The notes under the pieces were generated by a model. It was not told the DNA's origin, did no database searches, and worked only from the letters and a program-made list of their open reading frames with translations. A stretch of 64,000 nt of DNA. It comes from Allobosea sp. OK403 (GTDB lineage Bacteria; Pseudomonadota; Alphaproteobacteria; Rhizobiales; Beijerinckiaceae). The translations under genes and the position numbers were made by a program. Shown here piece by piece: positions 9,446-17,253 of this stretch. Location of the stretch: the NCBI RefSeq assembly GCF_900113835.1, contig NZ_FOQV01000013.1, positions 1 to 64,000 of the forward strand. The letters are read 5' to 3'. Position 1 is the stretch's first letter. Each line of letters opens with the position of its first letter.

Positions 9446-10252
9446 TCACTCGTCTTTCGCGGTAGCAGCGACAAGTAGGCACACACCAAGTGATAGAAGG
9501 GTGAGAAGAGTCGAAATCGCGGCGATAACCGGCGAAATCTCCCATTGAATACTTCCAAACATCTTGACGGGCAATGTCGAAAAACCGGCCCTCCCGACAA
9601 AATAAGCAATTACGACTTCGTCAAACGAGATCAAGAACGAGAATAGAGCGCCTGCAACGATCGCCGGCCGAAGCAGTGGCAGGGTGACCTTGTAGAATAT
9701 AAGCAATCGTCCGGCACCCATGATCTGCGAGGCCACTTCCAGGTTACGGTCTACGTTCTGCATGCCCGCCATGGCGGTGATTACGACGAAAGGCATCGCA
9801 ATTAGCGTGTGCCCAAGCACGATCGGCAATGCGACGCCCTTTATGCCGATAGAAGCGAAATAGAGGTACACCCCTAATGCGACAACGATCACCGGGACGA
9901 GTATTGGACTCAACAAAAATAAAGTCAGAATCTTCTTGCCCGGGAAATCTGCCCGAACGAGCGCATAGGCAGCAGGCACGCCGAGCACAAGCGATAGCAT
10001 CATCGTTGCTATCCCAACCCAGAAGCTTAAGACTGTCGCCTCCCACCAGTTCGACTCGAAGAAGTATGTACGGTACTGCGCAAGTGAGAAGGATGTCGGG
10101 GGAAAGCTTAGCTCCGTCCCGGCATTGAATGACAACGGGACGACAATTAAAGTGGGCAGGATCAAAAAAACGTAGCCCATCCAAGCAAGAAAAGTTGGAA
10201 CACGCTCAGTAATTGAACGCCCCGCCCCGACCTGTGGTTCAATGTGAGCCAT
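9446..10252 (-). CDS. PotC-type ABC transporter permease (cassette 2)
   Basis: A 268-residue inner-membrane permease starting MAHIEPQVGAG. The open frame runs further upstream but only inside the partner permease, whose TAG ends two bases before this ATG. Six helices are visible and the coupling loop VASQIMGAGRLLIFYKVTLPLL follows the EAA pattern. The C-terminal region FDEVVIAYFVG parallels FDETVIAYFLA in cassette 1, again pointing to paralogous systems. Confidence 0.88.
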   Translation of the reverse strand: MAHIEPQVGAGRSITERVPTFLAWMGYVFLILPTLIVVPLSFNAGTELSFPPTSFSLAQYRTYFFESNWWEATVLSFWVGIATMMLSLVLGVPAAYALVRADFPGKKILTLFLLSPILVPVIVVALGVYLYFASIGIKGVALPIVLGHTLIAMPFVVITAMAGMQNVDRNLEVASQIMGAGRLLIFYKVTLPLLRPAIVAGALFSFLISFDEVVIAYFVGRAGFSTLPVKMFGSIQWEISPVIAAISTLLTLLSLGVCLLVAATAKDE

Positions 10253-10254
10253 AG

Positions 10255-11151
10255 CTACGCCGCTTGTCCAAATGCGCTCATGCCGCCGCGGACTCGACCG
10301 AGCGCAAAGATAATGCCGCCCGAGAGAGCAAGAAGCGTGACGGCGACAGCCGAGGCGAGGTTCCAATTCAGGATCTCTCGTGTGTAGAGATCGATGAGGT
10401 TAGCCATCATCAGGTCACCGCGCCCCCCTAGGAGAGCGGTGGTGATGAAGAAGCCAAATGTTTGAACGAGGGCAAGGAGGCCCCCGGCTGCCACTCCTGG
10501 AAGGCTCAGAGGCAAAGTTATTCTAAGAAAAATGCGCAACCGGCTCGCGCCCATGATCTGTGCGGCCCGCGCCAGATCCGGATTCTGCCCTAGTAGGCTT
10601 GTCATGATAGGAAAAAGTACGAAGGGCACTAGAAAATGTACAGTTCCGATGATCACACCGGTCCGATTATAAAGCAACTGAATTTTGGGCAGGCCAACAG
10701 AATATAATACGGTATTGATTATGCCATCTTGACCTAATATAACCATGAATGCGTAGCTTTTTACTAGAATACTTGTCCAAAATGGAAGCATTACGAGTAT
10801 TAACAATAGAGCACGGCGCCGTGGTGACTGCCGTGATAGATGGTATGCTATCGGATATCCAACAATGAGCGTGACAAAGGCCGCTGTTAAGCTAATCTGT
10901 AATGTATTATATAGTATTTTTATGAATAAATGACTCTCAATTATTTCACTATATCCATTCAAGGTGAAATTTGGGTCGAAAAGACTCTGGCGTAGCACGC
11001 TCCACAGAGGCGCGAGAAAAATTGCCATCGTGAAGATTGTGGCCGGGATGACGAATGGCAAAAGAGAACGAGACGGGCCGATGGAGCCAGAAGGCCATGA
11101 GCGGACCGCGATTGCCGGCTCGCCTCGCACATCTCTGTATTGCTCGGTCAT
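10255..11151 (-). CDS. PotB-type ABC transporter permease (cassette 2)
   Basis: A 298-residue permease with six predicted helices and coupling loop AAQIMGASRLRIFLRITLPLS. The start is taken as MTEQYRDV at 11151, with GGGGTGA a few bases upstream. A TTG at 11172 in the same frame lies immediately after the binding-protein stop and lacks a ribosome site. It is the first permease after the cassette 2 binding protein and is followed by its PotC-type partner. Confidence 0.87.
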   Translation of the reverse strand: MTEQYRDVRGEPAIAVRSWPSGSIGPSRSLLPFVIPATIFTMAIFLAPLWSVLRQSLFDPNFTLNGYSEIIESHLFIKILYNTLQISLTAAFVTLIVGYPIAYHLSRQSPRRRALLLILVMLPFWTSILVKSYAFMVILGQDGIINTVLYSVGLPKIQLLYNRTGVIIGTVHFLVPFVLFPIMTSLLGQNPDLARAAQIMGASRLRIFLRITLPLSLPGVAAGGLLALVQTFGFFITTALLGGRGDLMMANLIDLYTREILNWNLASAVAVTLLALSGGIIFALGRVRGGMSAFGQAA

Positions 11152-11173
11152 CCCGGTCACCCCGCGCCGCAAC

Positions 11174-12241
11174 TCAAACGAGCTGCCACTCCTTGAAACG
11201 CTTTGTCAGAGCTAGGAGGTTTGGCTCCCACCAGAACTCGTCGTTCAGAGCGTTTTTGGGACTGGCGGGATCGGGTGACTGACTCTTGAGTTCGGGAGAC
11301 ATTAATCGGATCCCTTCAAGCTTCACGGGAGGATAGCCCGTCAGGGTTGCAAAGTGAGCTTGGCGATCCGGGCGCATCATGAAGGCCAGATGCTTCATTG
11401 CGAGATCCCGCTTCTTCGTCCCCTTGAGCACCGCGACACGCCCCGTCTCGATAAGCACGCCCTCATTCGAATATCCCAGCGGAATTCCTTGTTTTTTGGC
11501 GATGAAAATGCGCCCTGCGGCCGAACTAACGAAATCACACTCGTTATTTTGGAGCAGGCTTACCGTCTGCGGCATCGCTCCGATCCAGTTTGTCACATGG
11601 GGTTTGATTTTATCGAGCGACTTGAAGGCTCTCTCGACATCCAGTGGGTAAAGCTTTTTTGGATCGACGCCGTCCGCCATCAAGGCGAATTCAAGATTGC
11701 TGGTGACGCGAGTAAGCAAACCACGCCGCCCAGGAAAGGCTTTCACATCCCAGAAACCTTGCCAGTCGGTTGGATGTTTGCCGTCGGCGAATTTGGCAGC
11801 ATTCCAAGCCAGGCCGCTCGAGTAAGTGCAATGTCCGATTGCGTTTTCGTGTTGGGTGCCCGGGACAGCATCTGACGTATCGACGATGGTAGGGTCGATC
11901 TTCTCCCAAAGATTTTCTCTCGCGCCAGCGGAAAGCCAGCCGGTAGCGAGTTCGACGATATCCCATTCGATATTGCCAGCATGGACCTGCGCCTTGGCCT
12001 TCGCAAGGTCAGCGCCATCTGTAACGACCACCTTGATGCCCGTTGCTTCAGTGAAAGGCTTGTGAAAAGCCTCGGTCATCGAGGCTGCCCAGCCACCCCC
12101 GAAGCTGGCAACGATGAGCTGGTCATCCGCCGCGCGCGCGCGCTGCGAGCTGATGACCATCGGGCTGACAACGACCGATGCAGCTACTCCAGCCATCAGC
12201 GAGCGGCGCGTTAGCTTCAGTTCAGGCTTTAAGAACGTCAT
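11174..12241 (-). CDS. Tat-exported PotD-type periplasmic substrate-binding protein (cassette 2)
   Basis: A 355-residue periplasmic binding protein. The start MTFLKPEL at 12241 is supported by GGAGGGTG six bases upstream; the open frame further upstream (to 12301) is not needed. The signal is twin-arginine (KLTRRSLMAG) with a likely cut after SQRARA. The mature domain opens DDQLIVASFGGGW, as in spermidine/putrescine-type binders. The PLDVERAFKSLDKIKPH block is nearly identical to the cassette 1 protein, so the two binders share ancestry. It begins the second importer set and lies 138 bp downstream of the NTF2-like gene. Confidence 0.88.
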   Translation of the reverse strand: MTFLKPELKLTRRSLMAGVAASVVVSPMVISSQRARAADDQLIVASFGGGWAASMTEAFHKPFTEATGIKVVVTDGADLAKAKAQVHAGNIEWDIVELATGWLSAGARENLWEKIDPTIVDTSDAVPGTQHENAIGHCTYSSGLAWNAAKFADGKHPTDWQGFWDVKAFPGRRGLLTRVTSNLEFALMADGVDPKKLYPLDVERAFKSLDKIKPHVTNWIGAMPQTVSLLQNNECDFVSSAAGRIFIAKKQGIPLGYSNEGVLIETGRVAVLKGTKKRDLAMKHLAFMMRPDRQAHFATLTGYPPVKLEGIRLMSPELKSQSPDPASPKNALNDEFWWEPNLLALTKRFKEWQLV

Positions 12242-12379
12242 AGCACCCTCCGTTATGTAGATGCAGTTGCAGACACAGCCGTCTATTTTATGGAGATTCA
12301 AGATTTCGTGGCGATAATGGCGCCATCTGCTTAAAATCGTAGCCGAAAGACTGCCAGGCCCGCCCGATTTCGAGCCGCG

Positions 12380-12823
12380 TCAGCCGGCTTTTGCCGCGTC
12401 CGCCGTCATGGCCCAATTGCTGGTATCAAGAAGCTGAATGGCCCACAATTCCGAGGCGTCCCGGGCGATTTCGACTCGTCCAAGAACGATGCCGTAGGCT
12501 TGAAGAGGAGCCGGCCGCCTGACCTCCCCGGGATCGCTCGCGTAGACCTTCAGGTAAAATGACGCCCGCAGACATTCGGACGCGTTCGATTCCACGACAA
12601 CGTTGCTTACGACGTGGATGGTCTCAAGCGTCGCGGAGCGACCCGATACGCGACCAAGAATGGCCGCCCTGCCTTCCAGCAATAAATCGGACTTCAGTTT
12701 CCAGCTACCACCGTCGGTGAAGCAGGCGACCTCGGCTTCAAAGTCCTTGCGGTCGTGAAGCTGGAAAAGCCTAGCGAGCAAATGCGTCGCCAGAAGTGCC
12801 TCGCTTGCCATCATTTCCTGCAT
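12380..12823 (-). CDS. SnoaL/NTF2-like small protein
   Basis: A 147-residue protein with the layout of the SnoaL/NTF2-like alpha+beta cone fold: an N-terminal helix (LLARLFQLHDRKDFEAEVACF), then TDGGSW, GRAAIL and a strand-rich C-terminal half. Family members include small hydrolases, isomerases, dehydratase-like enzymes and ring-hydroxylating dioxygenase beta subunits, so no reaction is claimed. The ATG at 12823 or the ATG at 12814 could be used (AGGAA lies between them). It is the first gene on the minus strand facing away from the XRE-cupin regulator, so it may lead the whole 12823-2661 run. It is probably regulated through the palindrome at 12913-12940. Confidence 0.6.
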   Translation of the reverse strand: MQEMMASEALLATHLLARLFQLHDRKDFEAEVACFTDGGSWKLKSDLLLEGRAAILGRVSGRSATLETIHVVSNVVVESNASECLRASFYLKVYASDPGEVRRPAPLQAYGIVLGRVEIARDASELWAIQLLDTSNWAMTADAAKAG

Positions 12824-12912
12824 TGGCTTGGACCCGATCCTGTCAAGTGGCCCGACCTTGGGTCGGCGGCTGTCGGCTTCAATAGAGGCCAGAACCTTCG
12901 TCGCCTATATGC

Positions 12913-12940
12913 AACATATTTTCCATTCGGAAAATATGTT
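12913..12940. promoter_or_regulatory. Perfect 12-bp inverted repeat, likely operator between NTF2-like gene and XRE regulator
   Basis: AACATATTTTCC at 12913-12924 is repeated in reverse complement at 12929-12940 with four bases between. It lies in the 312-bp space between two divergent genes, one of which encodes an XRE-cupin regulator. The size and symmetry suit a dimeric helix-turn-helix protein. Binding by the neighbouring regulator is an inference. Confidence 0.65.
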
Positions 12941-13135
12941 TCCTATCTTGAACAAATTCCCCGACACGCGCTTGCTGGAATGGTCGCTCGGGATTATCTT
13001 CCGTCGGATTCGCCGAAGCTCTTTTTTGGCTCAATTCCGGGCTGGAGTGGCTGTGAAGACCGGCGGTGTTGGCAAATCCGCGTTCGCGAACCGCCCGTCC
13101 GCGAACGGGGAATTATAAGGACGGCAAATTCCGAC

Positions 13136-13882
13136 ATGACCGATGCTGTAGAAGGCGCCGCCCGAAAGCCGAGGCCCCGGAAATCTGCCACGAGCACTAC
13201 GCCTCTCATAATTCCCGATGGCGAGAGCTTTGAAGCTAAGCCTCCCCAGCAAAACGGTTCGATTTTGCTGCCCGACGCCGGCTCTGGCGACATAGAGCTC
13301 GGACCTAAATTGAAGCAGGTGAGGCTCGCAAAGAGCTGGACTCTTGAACAAGCGAGCAAAGCGACAGGGGTCGCCCGTTCCACGCTCTCGAAAATCGAGA
13401 ATGGGCTTATGTCCCCAACCTTCGATATCCTGCAGAAGGTCGCACGTGGACTTGAACTCGATATTGTCGAGTTTTTCGACAACCGTGGATCGTCGGATGC
13501 GTTCGGTCGCCGTACCATCACCCGTCGTGGAGAAGGGCGCGTGTTTCCTGGCCGCACCTATCAGCATGAGCTTTTGTGTACGGAGCTTGTCCGAAAACGT
13601 TTCCTCCCATTCCGCGCTGAAATAACCGCTCGGACTCTCAGCGAATTTTCGGGCTGGGTCCGACACGAAGGAGAGGAGTTTCTTCTCGTCCTTGCCGGAT
13701 GCGTTGAGGTTCACACTGAATTTTACGAGCCTGCCACGCTCAACGAAGGCGACTGCATCTATTTTGACAGTCGAATGGGCCATGCCGTTGTCAGTACGAG
13801 CAGGGAGAACGCAACGGTGGTATGGATTTGTAGTGACAGCGATCTTGAGATTTCCGTCGGCTCGCGGACTGAGGTCGGTTGA
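13136..13882 (+). CDS. XRE-family transcriptional regulator with C-terminal cupin domain
   Basis: A 248-residue regulator. Residues about 57-112 form the XRE/Cro helix-turn-helix (LKQVRLAKSWTLEQASKATG then RSTLSKIENG). Residues about 160-245 form a small cupin sensor barrel (GEEFLLVLAGCVEVHT and EGDCIYFDS). Such proteins (SutR- and PuuR-like) often sense a small metabolite and control neighbouring transport or catabolic genes. The ATG at 13136 is chosen because the upstream open frame overlaps the divergent gene. AAGGA lies 14 bases upstream, farther than ideal. The N-terminal 50 residues are low in recognisable structure. It probably controls the divergent 12823-2661 cluster and itself. Confidence 0.88.
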   Translation: MTDAVEGAARKPRPRKSATSTTPLIIPDGESFEAKPPQQNGSILLPDAGSGDIELGPKLKQVRLAKSWTLEQASKATGVARSTLSKIENGLMSPTFDILQKVARGLELDIVEFFDNRGSSDAFGRRTITRRGEGRVFPGRTYQHELLCTELVRKRFLPFRAEITARTLSEFSGWVRHEGEEFLLVLAGCVEVHTEFYEPATLNEGDCIYFDSRMGHAVVSTSRENATVVWICSDSDLEISVGSRTEVG

Positions 13883-14220
13883 CATCCGCCTATTTTGGCG
13901 GCGTCCCGTCGAACGTTTCCGTGGCCTCGATCGCAACGTCGTATCGACGGACAAGAGGGGCCTCGCACCATTGAAGTATGAGAGATGTAAGAGTTCTGCC
14001 CGTGCTTGCGGCCAAGAGGCCTTAGTATAGGAACCGGCCGCGTCGGCGTTCCAGTCGGCCAAGCAGGCAACCGCGCAGCGGCGCGATACAGGGTGGAGCC
14101 CAAGGCCCCTCCATCCGCACACTGCGTATAATTGCCGTGAAAAATGCATCCGCTTGCTTGGCAATCTCACTGTCGTGGCCCCTCCGGGCAATCCGCCATC
14201 GGAGATTAGTGACAACCCGG

Positions 14221-14231
14221 TTGCCAGACAA
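14221..14231. promoter_or_regulatory. TTGCCAGACAA operator-like site (copy 1)
   Basis: This copy has the same half-sites as the other copies, with one changed central base. It is embedded in CCCGGTTGCC-A-GACAAGTT, a context almost identical to copy 4 at 49714. No intact gene starts directly downstream on either strand, so it may be a leftover of a rearranged promoter. Confidence 0.5.
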
Positions 14232-14503
14232 GTTATTTTTGGGCTTGGACAAAGCTCGCCTCGGAATCCAAAATGCTCTTGGAAACAGGATGACGGGGGC
14301 CCGGCGGGCTTCGCCCATCTCTCATTTCACTCTTCATTGCAACTCATGGCATTCCTCCAGGCAGGCTGTTGAAGCAGTGTCCTGTTTGGCGTTGAGGATG
14401 CCCTCGTCAGGGTTTCAGTAGGCGAAGTTGATCTGGATTTCGGCATCGTCTGGAGTAGACCCGGTTTCGAAGACACCCTTGACGTCATTCTCTGGATTAG
14501 ACG

Positions 14504-14599
14504 ATGCCGCGTTTTCGAAGTGCTTATCCGCCGGAGTTCCGGCGACAGATGATCGAGTTGGTCGGCGGCTCCGTCGCGCCCTGCGACATTTCTAATTGA
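14504..14599 (+). pseudogene. IS3-family transposase OrfA N-terminal remnant
   Basis: The ATG at 14504 reads MPRFRSAYPPEFRRQMIELV, the usual beginning of IS3-group OrfA proteins. It then continues for 11 unrelated codons to a TGA. OrfA normally has about 90-100 residues, so only the first fifth remains and no OrfB is present. It marks an old insertion and deletion upstream of the 14783 gene. Confidence 0.75.
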
Positions 14600-14694
14600 G
14601 CCAACCCGGGATATCTCCGGGTATCGCAGCTAAAATTTTTTGAACCCCGATTGGGATTTAACCGGGCACCCGTTAGCAAAAAACGCTTCGACAC

Positions 14695-14723
14695 TTGTCA
14701 GGCAACCTGTTAACATCTACACT
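14695..14723 (+). promoter_or_regulatory. Promoter with TTGTCAGGCAA operator (copy 2) over the -35 box
   Basis: TTGTCA (14695-14700) is followed by a 17-bp spacer and TACACT (14718-14723), which matches the sigma-70 -10 at four of six positions. The 11-bp near-palindrome TTGTCAGGCAA begins on the -35 box, so a bound repressor would block polymerase. Predicted transcription would start near 14730, about 50 bases before the 14783 start codon. Confidence 0.6.
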
Positions 14724-14782
14724 CGCGTGTACAGAGATTTTTTTGCCGCGGCCATCAGCCTTTGAACGTGAAGAGCGAACCA

Positions 14783-15199
14783 ATGCAGCCACAAGAGCAA
14801 ACTGAGCCCGAAGCCACACTGCGAGTAAGAATGAGCGCTCAAGATACAACCTATCGCAGCGTCATCATCCCAGCCGCTCGGCTCATGGGCTTTTTCGCCG
14901 ATTGCGTCACGCAGATCACGCTTCGCGAAGATCAAGACGGTAGCCTCTTGGCTGCGTACGAAAACGCGCAGTTCAAAAAATCGGTGCATATCGGGGACTA
15001 TATCGAGTTTCAGGCTCGAGTGGTCTCGCGCGGGACGAGGTCACGCCGCATGGGCGTTGTGGCGTTGCGCCATATCCGGGCGCCGGGGCCAGGCGAGTCC
15101 GACAAGCCGCCTGGTACGATCTGCGCCCCCCCGGAAATCGTTGCGGAGGCGATCATCGTCGTCGTCGTCCGCAAAAAAGAAGATATCGCCGTGGCTTGA
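14783..15199 (+). CDS. Hotdog-fold beta-alanyl-CoA / 3-aminobutyryl-CoA ammonia-lyase-like protein
   Basis: A 138-residue single hotdog-domain protein. The line ATLRVRMSAQD, followed by GFFADCVTQITLREDQDGSLLAAY and GDYIEFQARVVSRGTRSRRM, parallels the beta-alanyl-CoA and 3-aminobutyryl-CoA ammonia-lyases. In those enzymes ammonia is eliminated from a beta-amino-acyl-CoA to give an enoyl-CoA. The usual DAHY after RMS is DTTY here and the GGNLVDGA segment is changed, so the substrate may differ. The ATG at 14783 has GAAGAG upstream; a TTG at 14762 is possible. It lies 45 bp before an acyl-CoA ligase, which could supply its thioester substrate. The pair is probably one transcript from the 14695 promoter. 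Confidence 0.65.
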   Translation: MQPQEQTEPEATLRVRMSAQDTTYRSVIIPAARLMGFFADCVTQITLREDQDGSLLAAYENAQFKKSVHIGDYIEFQARVVSRGTRSRRMGVVALRHIRAPGPGESDKPPGTICAPPEIVAEAIIVVVVRKKEDIAVA

Positions 15200-15244
15200 C
15201 TGCCAATTACTTGCAATCTCCCATCTTCGGAAGTTGTCTTGGCT

Positions 15245-16858
15245 ATGACATCTGCTTCTAATTTCCAAATTCTTTGTAGAGAGATTGAGAGCGAGACGCT
15301 TTCAAGTAATTTTGGTGAGGTGTTCGACAATGCAGTCAGGGCTTATGCGACAAAGCCAGCCTGGATACCTGTGGACAGTCCGTCCAGCGCCCTTACCTAC
15401 GCCGATTTAGCTGACCTCGTCGCGAAATCGGCCAGTGCGTTTGCTCACATGGGTGTCCGTAAAGGCTCGCATGTAGGCTTGATCATGCCGACGGCGCCGG
15501 AGCATCTCGCGGCCTGGGTAGCGCTAGCCAAGCTCGGTGCGGTTTCGATCGGAATCAATCCCAGTTATACTCCGAATGAACTCAAATACACGCTAACAGA
15601 TGGCAAAGCGGATTACGTCCTTGTAGCATCTGATTTTCTGGATAATTTGAAGAGTTCCGGCGTTATTGGTTCGACTGTCGATTCTAAAAACGTAGTTGTT
15701 TGGGAAGAAAACTTAGAGTCGAGCGAAACCTGGAATAAACTGCTCGAATTCGCCAAAGATATTCCCGAGTTTGCGTCAATTGCACTCGAAGATCCCATCA
15801 ACATTCTCTATACGTCGGGATCCACGGGATTTCCCAAGGGGTGCGTCCTTCCCCATTCGTATTGGGTTGTCAAAGGAAAGGTCATGGCCAAGCTGTGGCC
15901 TGACGTAACGCGCATTCAAAGTGACGCCCCGTTCCATTACATGGGCCCGCTCTGGCGGTTCGCGTTCGCCTGCTATTTGGGGGCGGCAGTCTGCGTTTCA
16001 CCGCGCGCGAGCCTCACGCGCTTTATGAAGAGATGGCAGGACAATAACATCGATTTTGGATGGGTTAACAATGCGATGAGCATGACGACGCCCGGTGAAA
16101 CCGATGGGAAAAACAATCTTAAAGTACTCGGTGCCTCGAACATCAATCCGCGGCTTCACCGGGCCGCTGAAGCCCGCTTCAACGCTGTCATTCGCGAGCA
16201 TTACGGGATGACGGAAATCGGACTGGCAATCGTCATGCCGAAAGAAGCGGTCGAAATGGTGGGCAGTGGCTCATGTGGTGTCGTAGCCCCTTTCCGCGAT
16301 TGCATGATCGCGGATGAGAGCGGCAATCCGGTCGCCACTGGCGAGATCGGGGAGCTATACGTCAGCGGAATGGGGATCGTAAAAGAGTATATCGGTCGAC
16401 CGGAGGCCAACAGGGACGCTTTCACGGGAAAGTGGTTCAAAACCGGCGACTTGTTCCGCCAGGATGAGAATGGCTTCTATTACTTTCATAGTCGCATCAA
16501 GGATATCATCCGACGCAGCTCCGAAAACATATCGGCCACTGAGGTCGAGGCTGCGCTCGCAACGATTGCCGAGATCGAAGAAGTTGCTGTTGGTCCTGTG
16601 GCCGATCCTATGAGAGGCGAAGAAGTTAAGGCTTTTATTATTCTAAAAGAAGACGAAAGCCCCGATACCGTGACGCCGGCCAGCATAATTGCACATTGTA
16701 GCCATCTTCTGGCGAGGTATAAGCTTCCCAGATACTTCCAGTTTTTCAGCGAATTTCCGCGGACCAGCTCCAATAAGATTGCCAAGAAACTGTTGCTCGA
16801 CGGCCAGGGGACGTCCGTAACGGGTACTTTCGACGTCACGTCTGGAAAATGGTCTTGA
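15245..16858 (+). CDS. AMP-forming acyl-CoA synthetase (CaiC-like)
   Basis: A 537-residue ANL-superfamily ligase that adenylates a carboxylic acid and transfers it to CoA. Visible motifs are the AMP-binding loop LYTSGSTGFPKG (near residue 195), YGMTEIG, GEIGELYVSG, the hinge region FKTGDLF, RIKDIIRRSSENIS, and the C-terminal catalytic Lys in PRTSSNKIAKK. The usual Gly before that lysine segment is Asn here. ATG 15245 is preferred over TTG 15239. Its closest relative in the window is the ligase at 25133-26758, which shares the RRSSENIS block. Linkage with the ammonia-lyase-like gene suggests a beta-amino or unsaturated acid as substrate, but this is inference. Confidence 0.9.
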   Translation: MTSASNFQILCREIESETLSSNFGEVFDNAVRAYATKPAWIPVDSPSSALTYADLADLVAKSASAFAHMGVRKGSHVGLIMPTAPEHLAAWVALAKLGAVSIGINPSYTPNELKYTLTDGKADYVLVASDFLDNLKSSGVIGSTVDSKNVVVWEENLESSETWNKLLEFAKDIPEFASIALEDPINILYTSGSTGFPKGCVLPHSYWVVKGKVMAKLWPDVTRIQSDAPFHYMGPLWRFAFACYLGAAVCVSPRASLTRFMKRWQDNNIDFGWVNNAMSMTTPGETDGKNNLKVLGASNINPRLHRAAEARFNAVIREHYGMTEIGLAIVMPKEAVEMVGSGSCGVVAPFRDCMIADESGNPVATGEIGELYVSGMGIVKEYIGRPEANRDAFTGKWFKTGDLFRQDENGFYYFHSRIKDIIRRSSENISATEVEAALATIAEIEEVAVGPVADPMRGEEVKAFIILKEDESPDTVTPASIIAHCSHLLARYKLPRYFQFFSEFPRTSSNKIAKKLLLDGQGTSVTGTFDVTSGKWS

Positions 16859-17060
16859 TCCATGATCGTCTGATAGAGGTCTGACTCTCTAAATTCGTTT
16901 GCTTCGCCGGCCAAGCGTAATTCATGGCCCGGAAGGCGGCGCCGATCAATCGGGATCGCTTCTGGGTTAGGGACGGGGAATTCGCGCAGGGCGCTTGTCG
17001 GCGCGCTCCCGACGGTCGGTGCCGTCGTCATGTTCTCGGTAAAATGCGGTGCACTCAGAC

Positions 17061-17089
17061 TTGTCAGGCAACCTGCTTAGTGTTATAAC
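17061..17089 (+). promoter_or_regulatory. Promoter with TTGTCAGGCAA operator (copy 3) over the -35 box
   Basis: TTGTCA (17061-17066), a 17-bp spacer and TATAAC (17084-17089, five of six matches to the sigma-70 -10) form a strong promoter. The operator starts on the -35 box. ACTTGTCAGGCAACCTG is shared base for base with the 14695 promoter apart from the flanks, so both operons are probably controlled by the same protein. It should drive 17254-26758. Confidence 0.68.
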
Positions 17090-17109
17090 CTGTCACCTTT
17101 TTAGAGGCG

Positions 17110-17238
17110 ATGGGGCGGCGGCTTGGCGACGGCACGGAAAACGAGGACATCGGCGTCGATTCAGTGACTGCCCAGGCTTGCGACAGCATGCGTTTCAAGG
17201 GCGCCGTTGTTATTGATGACTTGGTCGATATGCATTGA
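17110..17238 (+). CDS. Possible 42-codon leader ORF, no recognised family
   Basis: An ATG about 15 bases after the predicted transcription start opens a frame MGRRLGDGTENEDIG that ends in DDLVDMH and a TGA 15 bases before the next start codon. TAGAGG lies just upstream as a possible ribosome site. I do not recognise the protein. It could be a translated leader coupled to the weakly ribosome-bound 17254 gene, or chance. Confidence 0.3.
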   Translation: MGRRLGDGTENEDIGVDSVTAQACDSMRFKGAVVIDDLVDMH

Positions 17239-17253
17239 CCGAGCTGGTTTTAC

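Larger units (their letters stand above)
13883..14782. other. 900-bp non-coding stretch with IS3 scrap and two TTGTCAGGCAA-type sites
   Basis: No intact gene is visible. The stretch holds a TTGCCAGACAA site (14221), an IS3 orfA remnant (14504-14599), and a TTGTCAGGCAA site inside a promoter (14695). The first 330 bases after the XRE stop show nothing recognisable. Long antisense open frames here are shadows. Confidence 0.6.
16859..17253. other. 395-bp intergenic region with promoter and a possible leader frame
   Basis: The first 200 bases show no gene. A promoter with the TTGTCAGGCAA site lies at 17061-17089, and a 42-codon open frame at 17110-17238 follows it. No terminator hairpin with a T-run was seen after the ligase stop. 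Confidence 0.5.

Noticed and set aside
13031-14215. 394-codon minus-strand open frame opposite the XRE gene
   Set aside because: It has no family features, while the plus-strand XRE and cupin motifs are clear.
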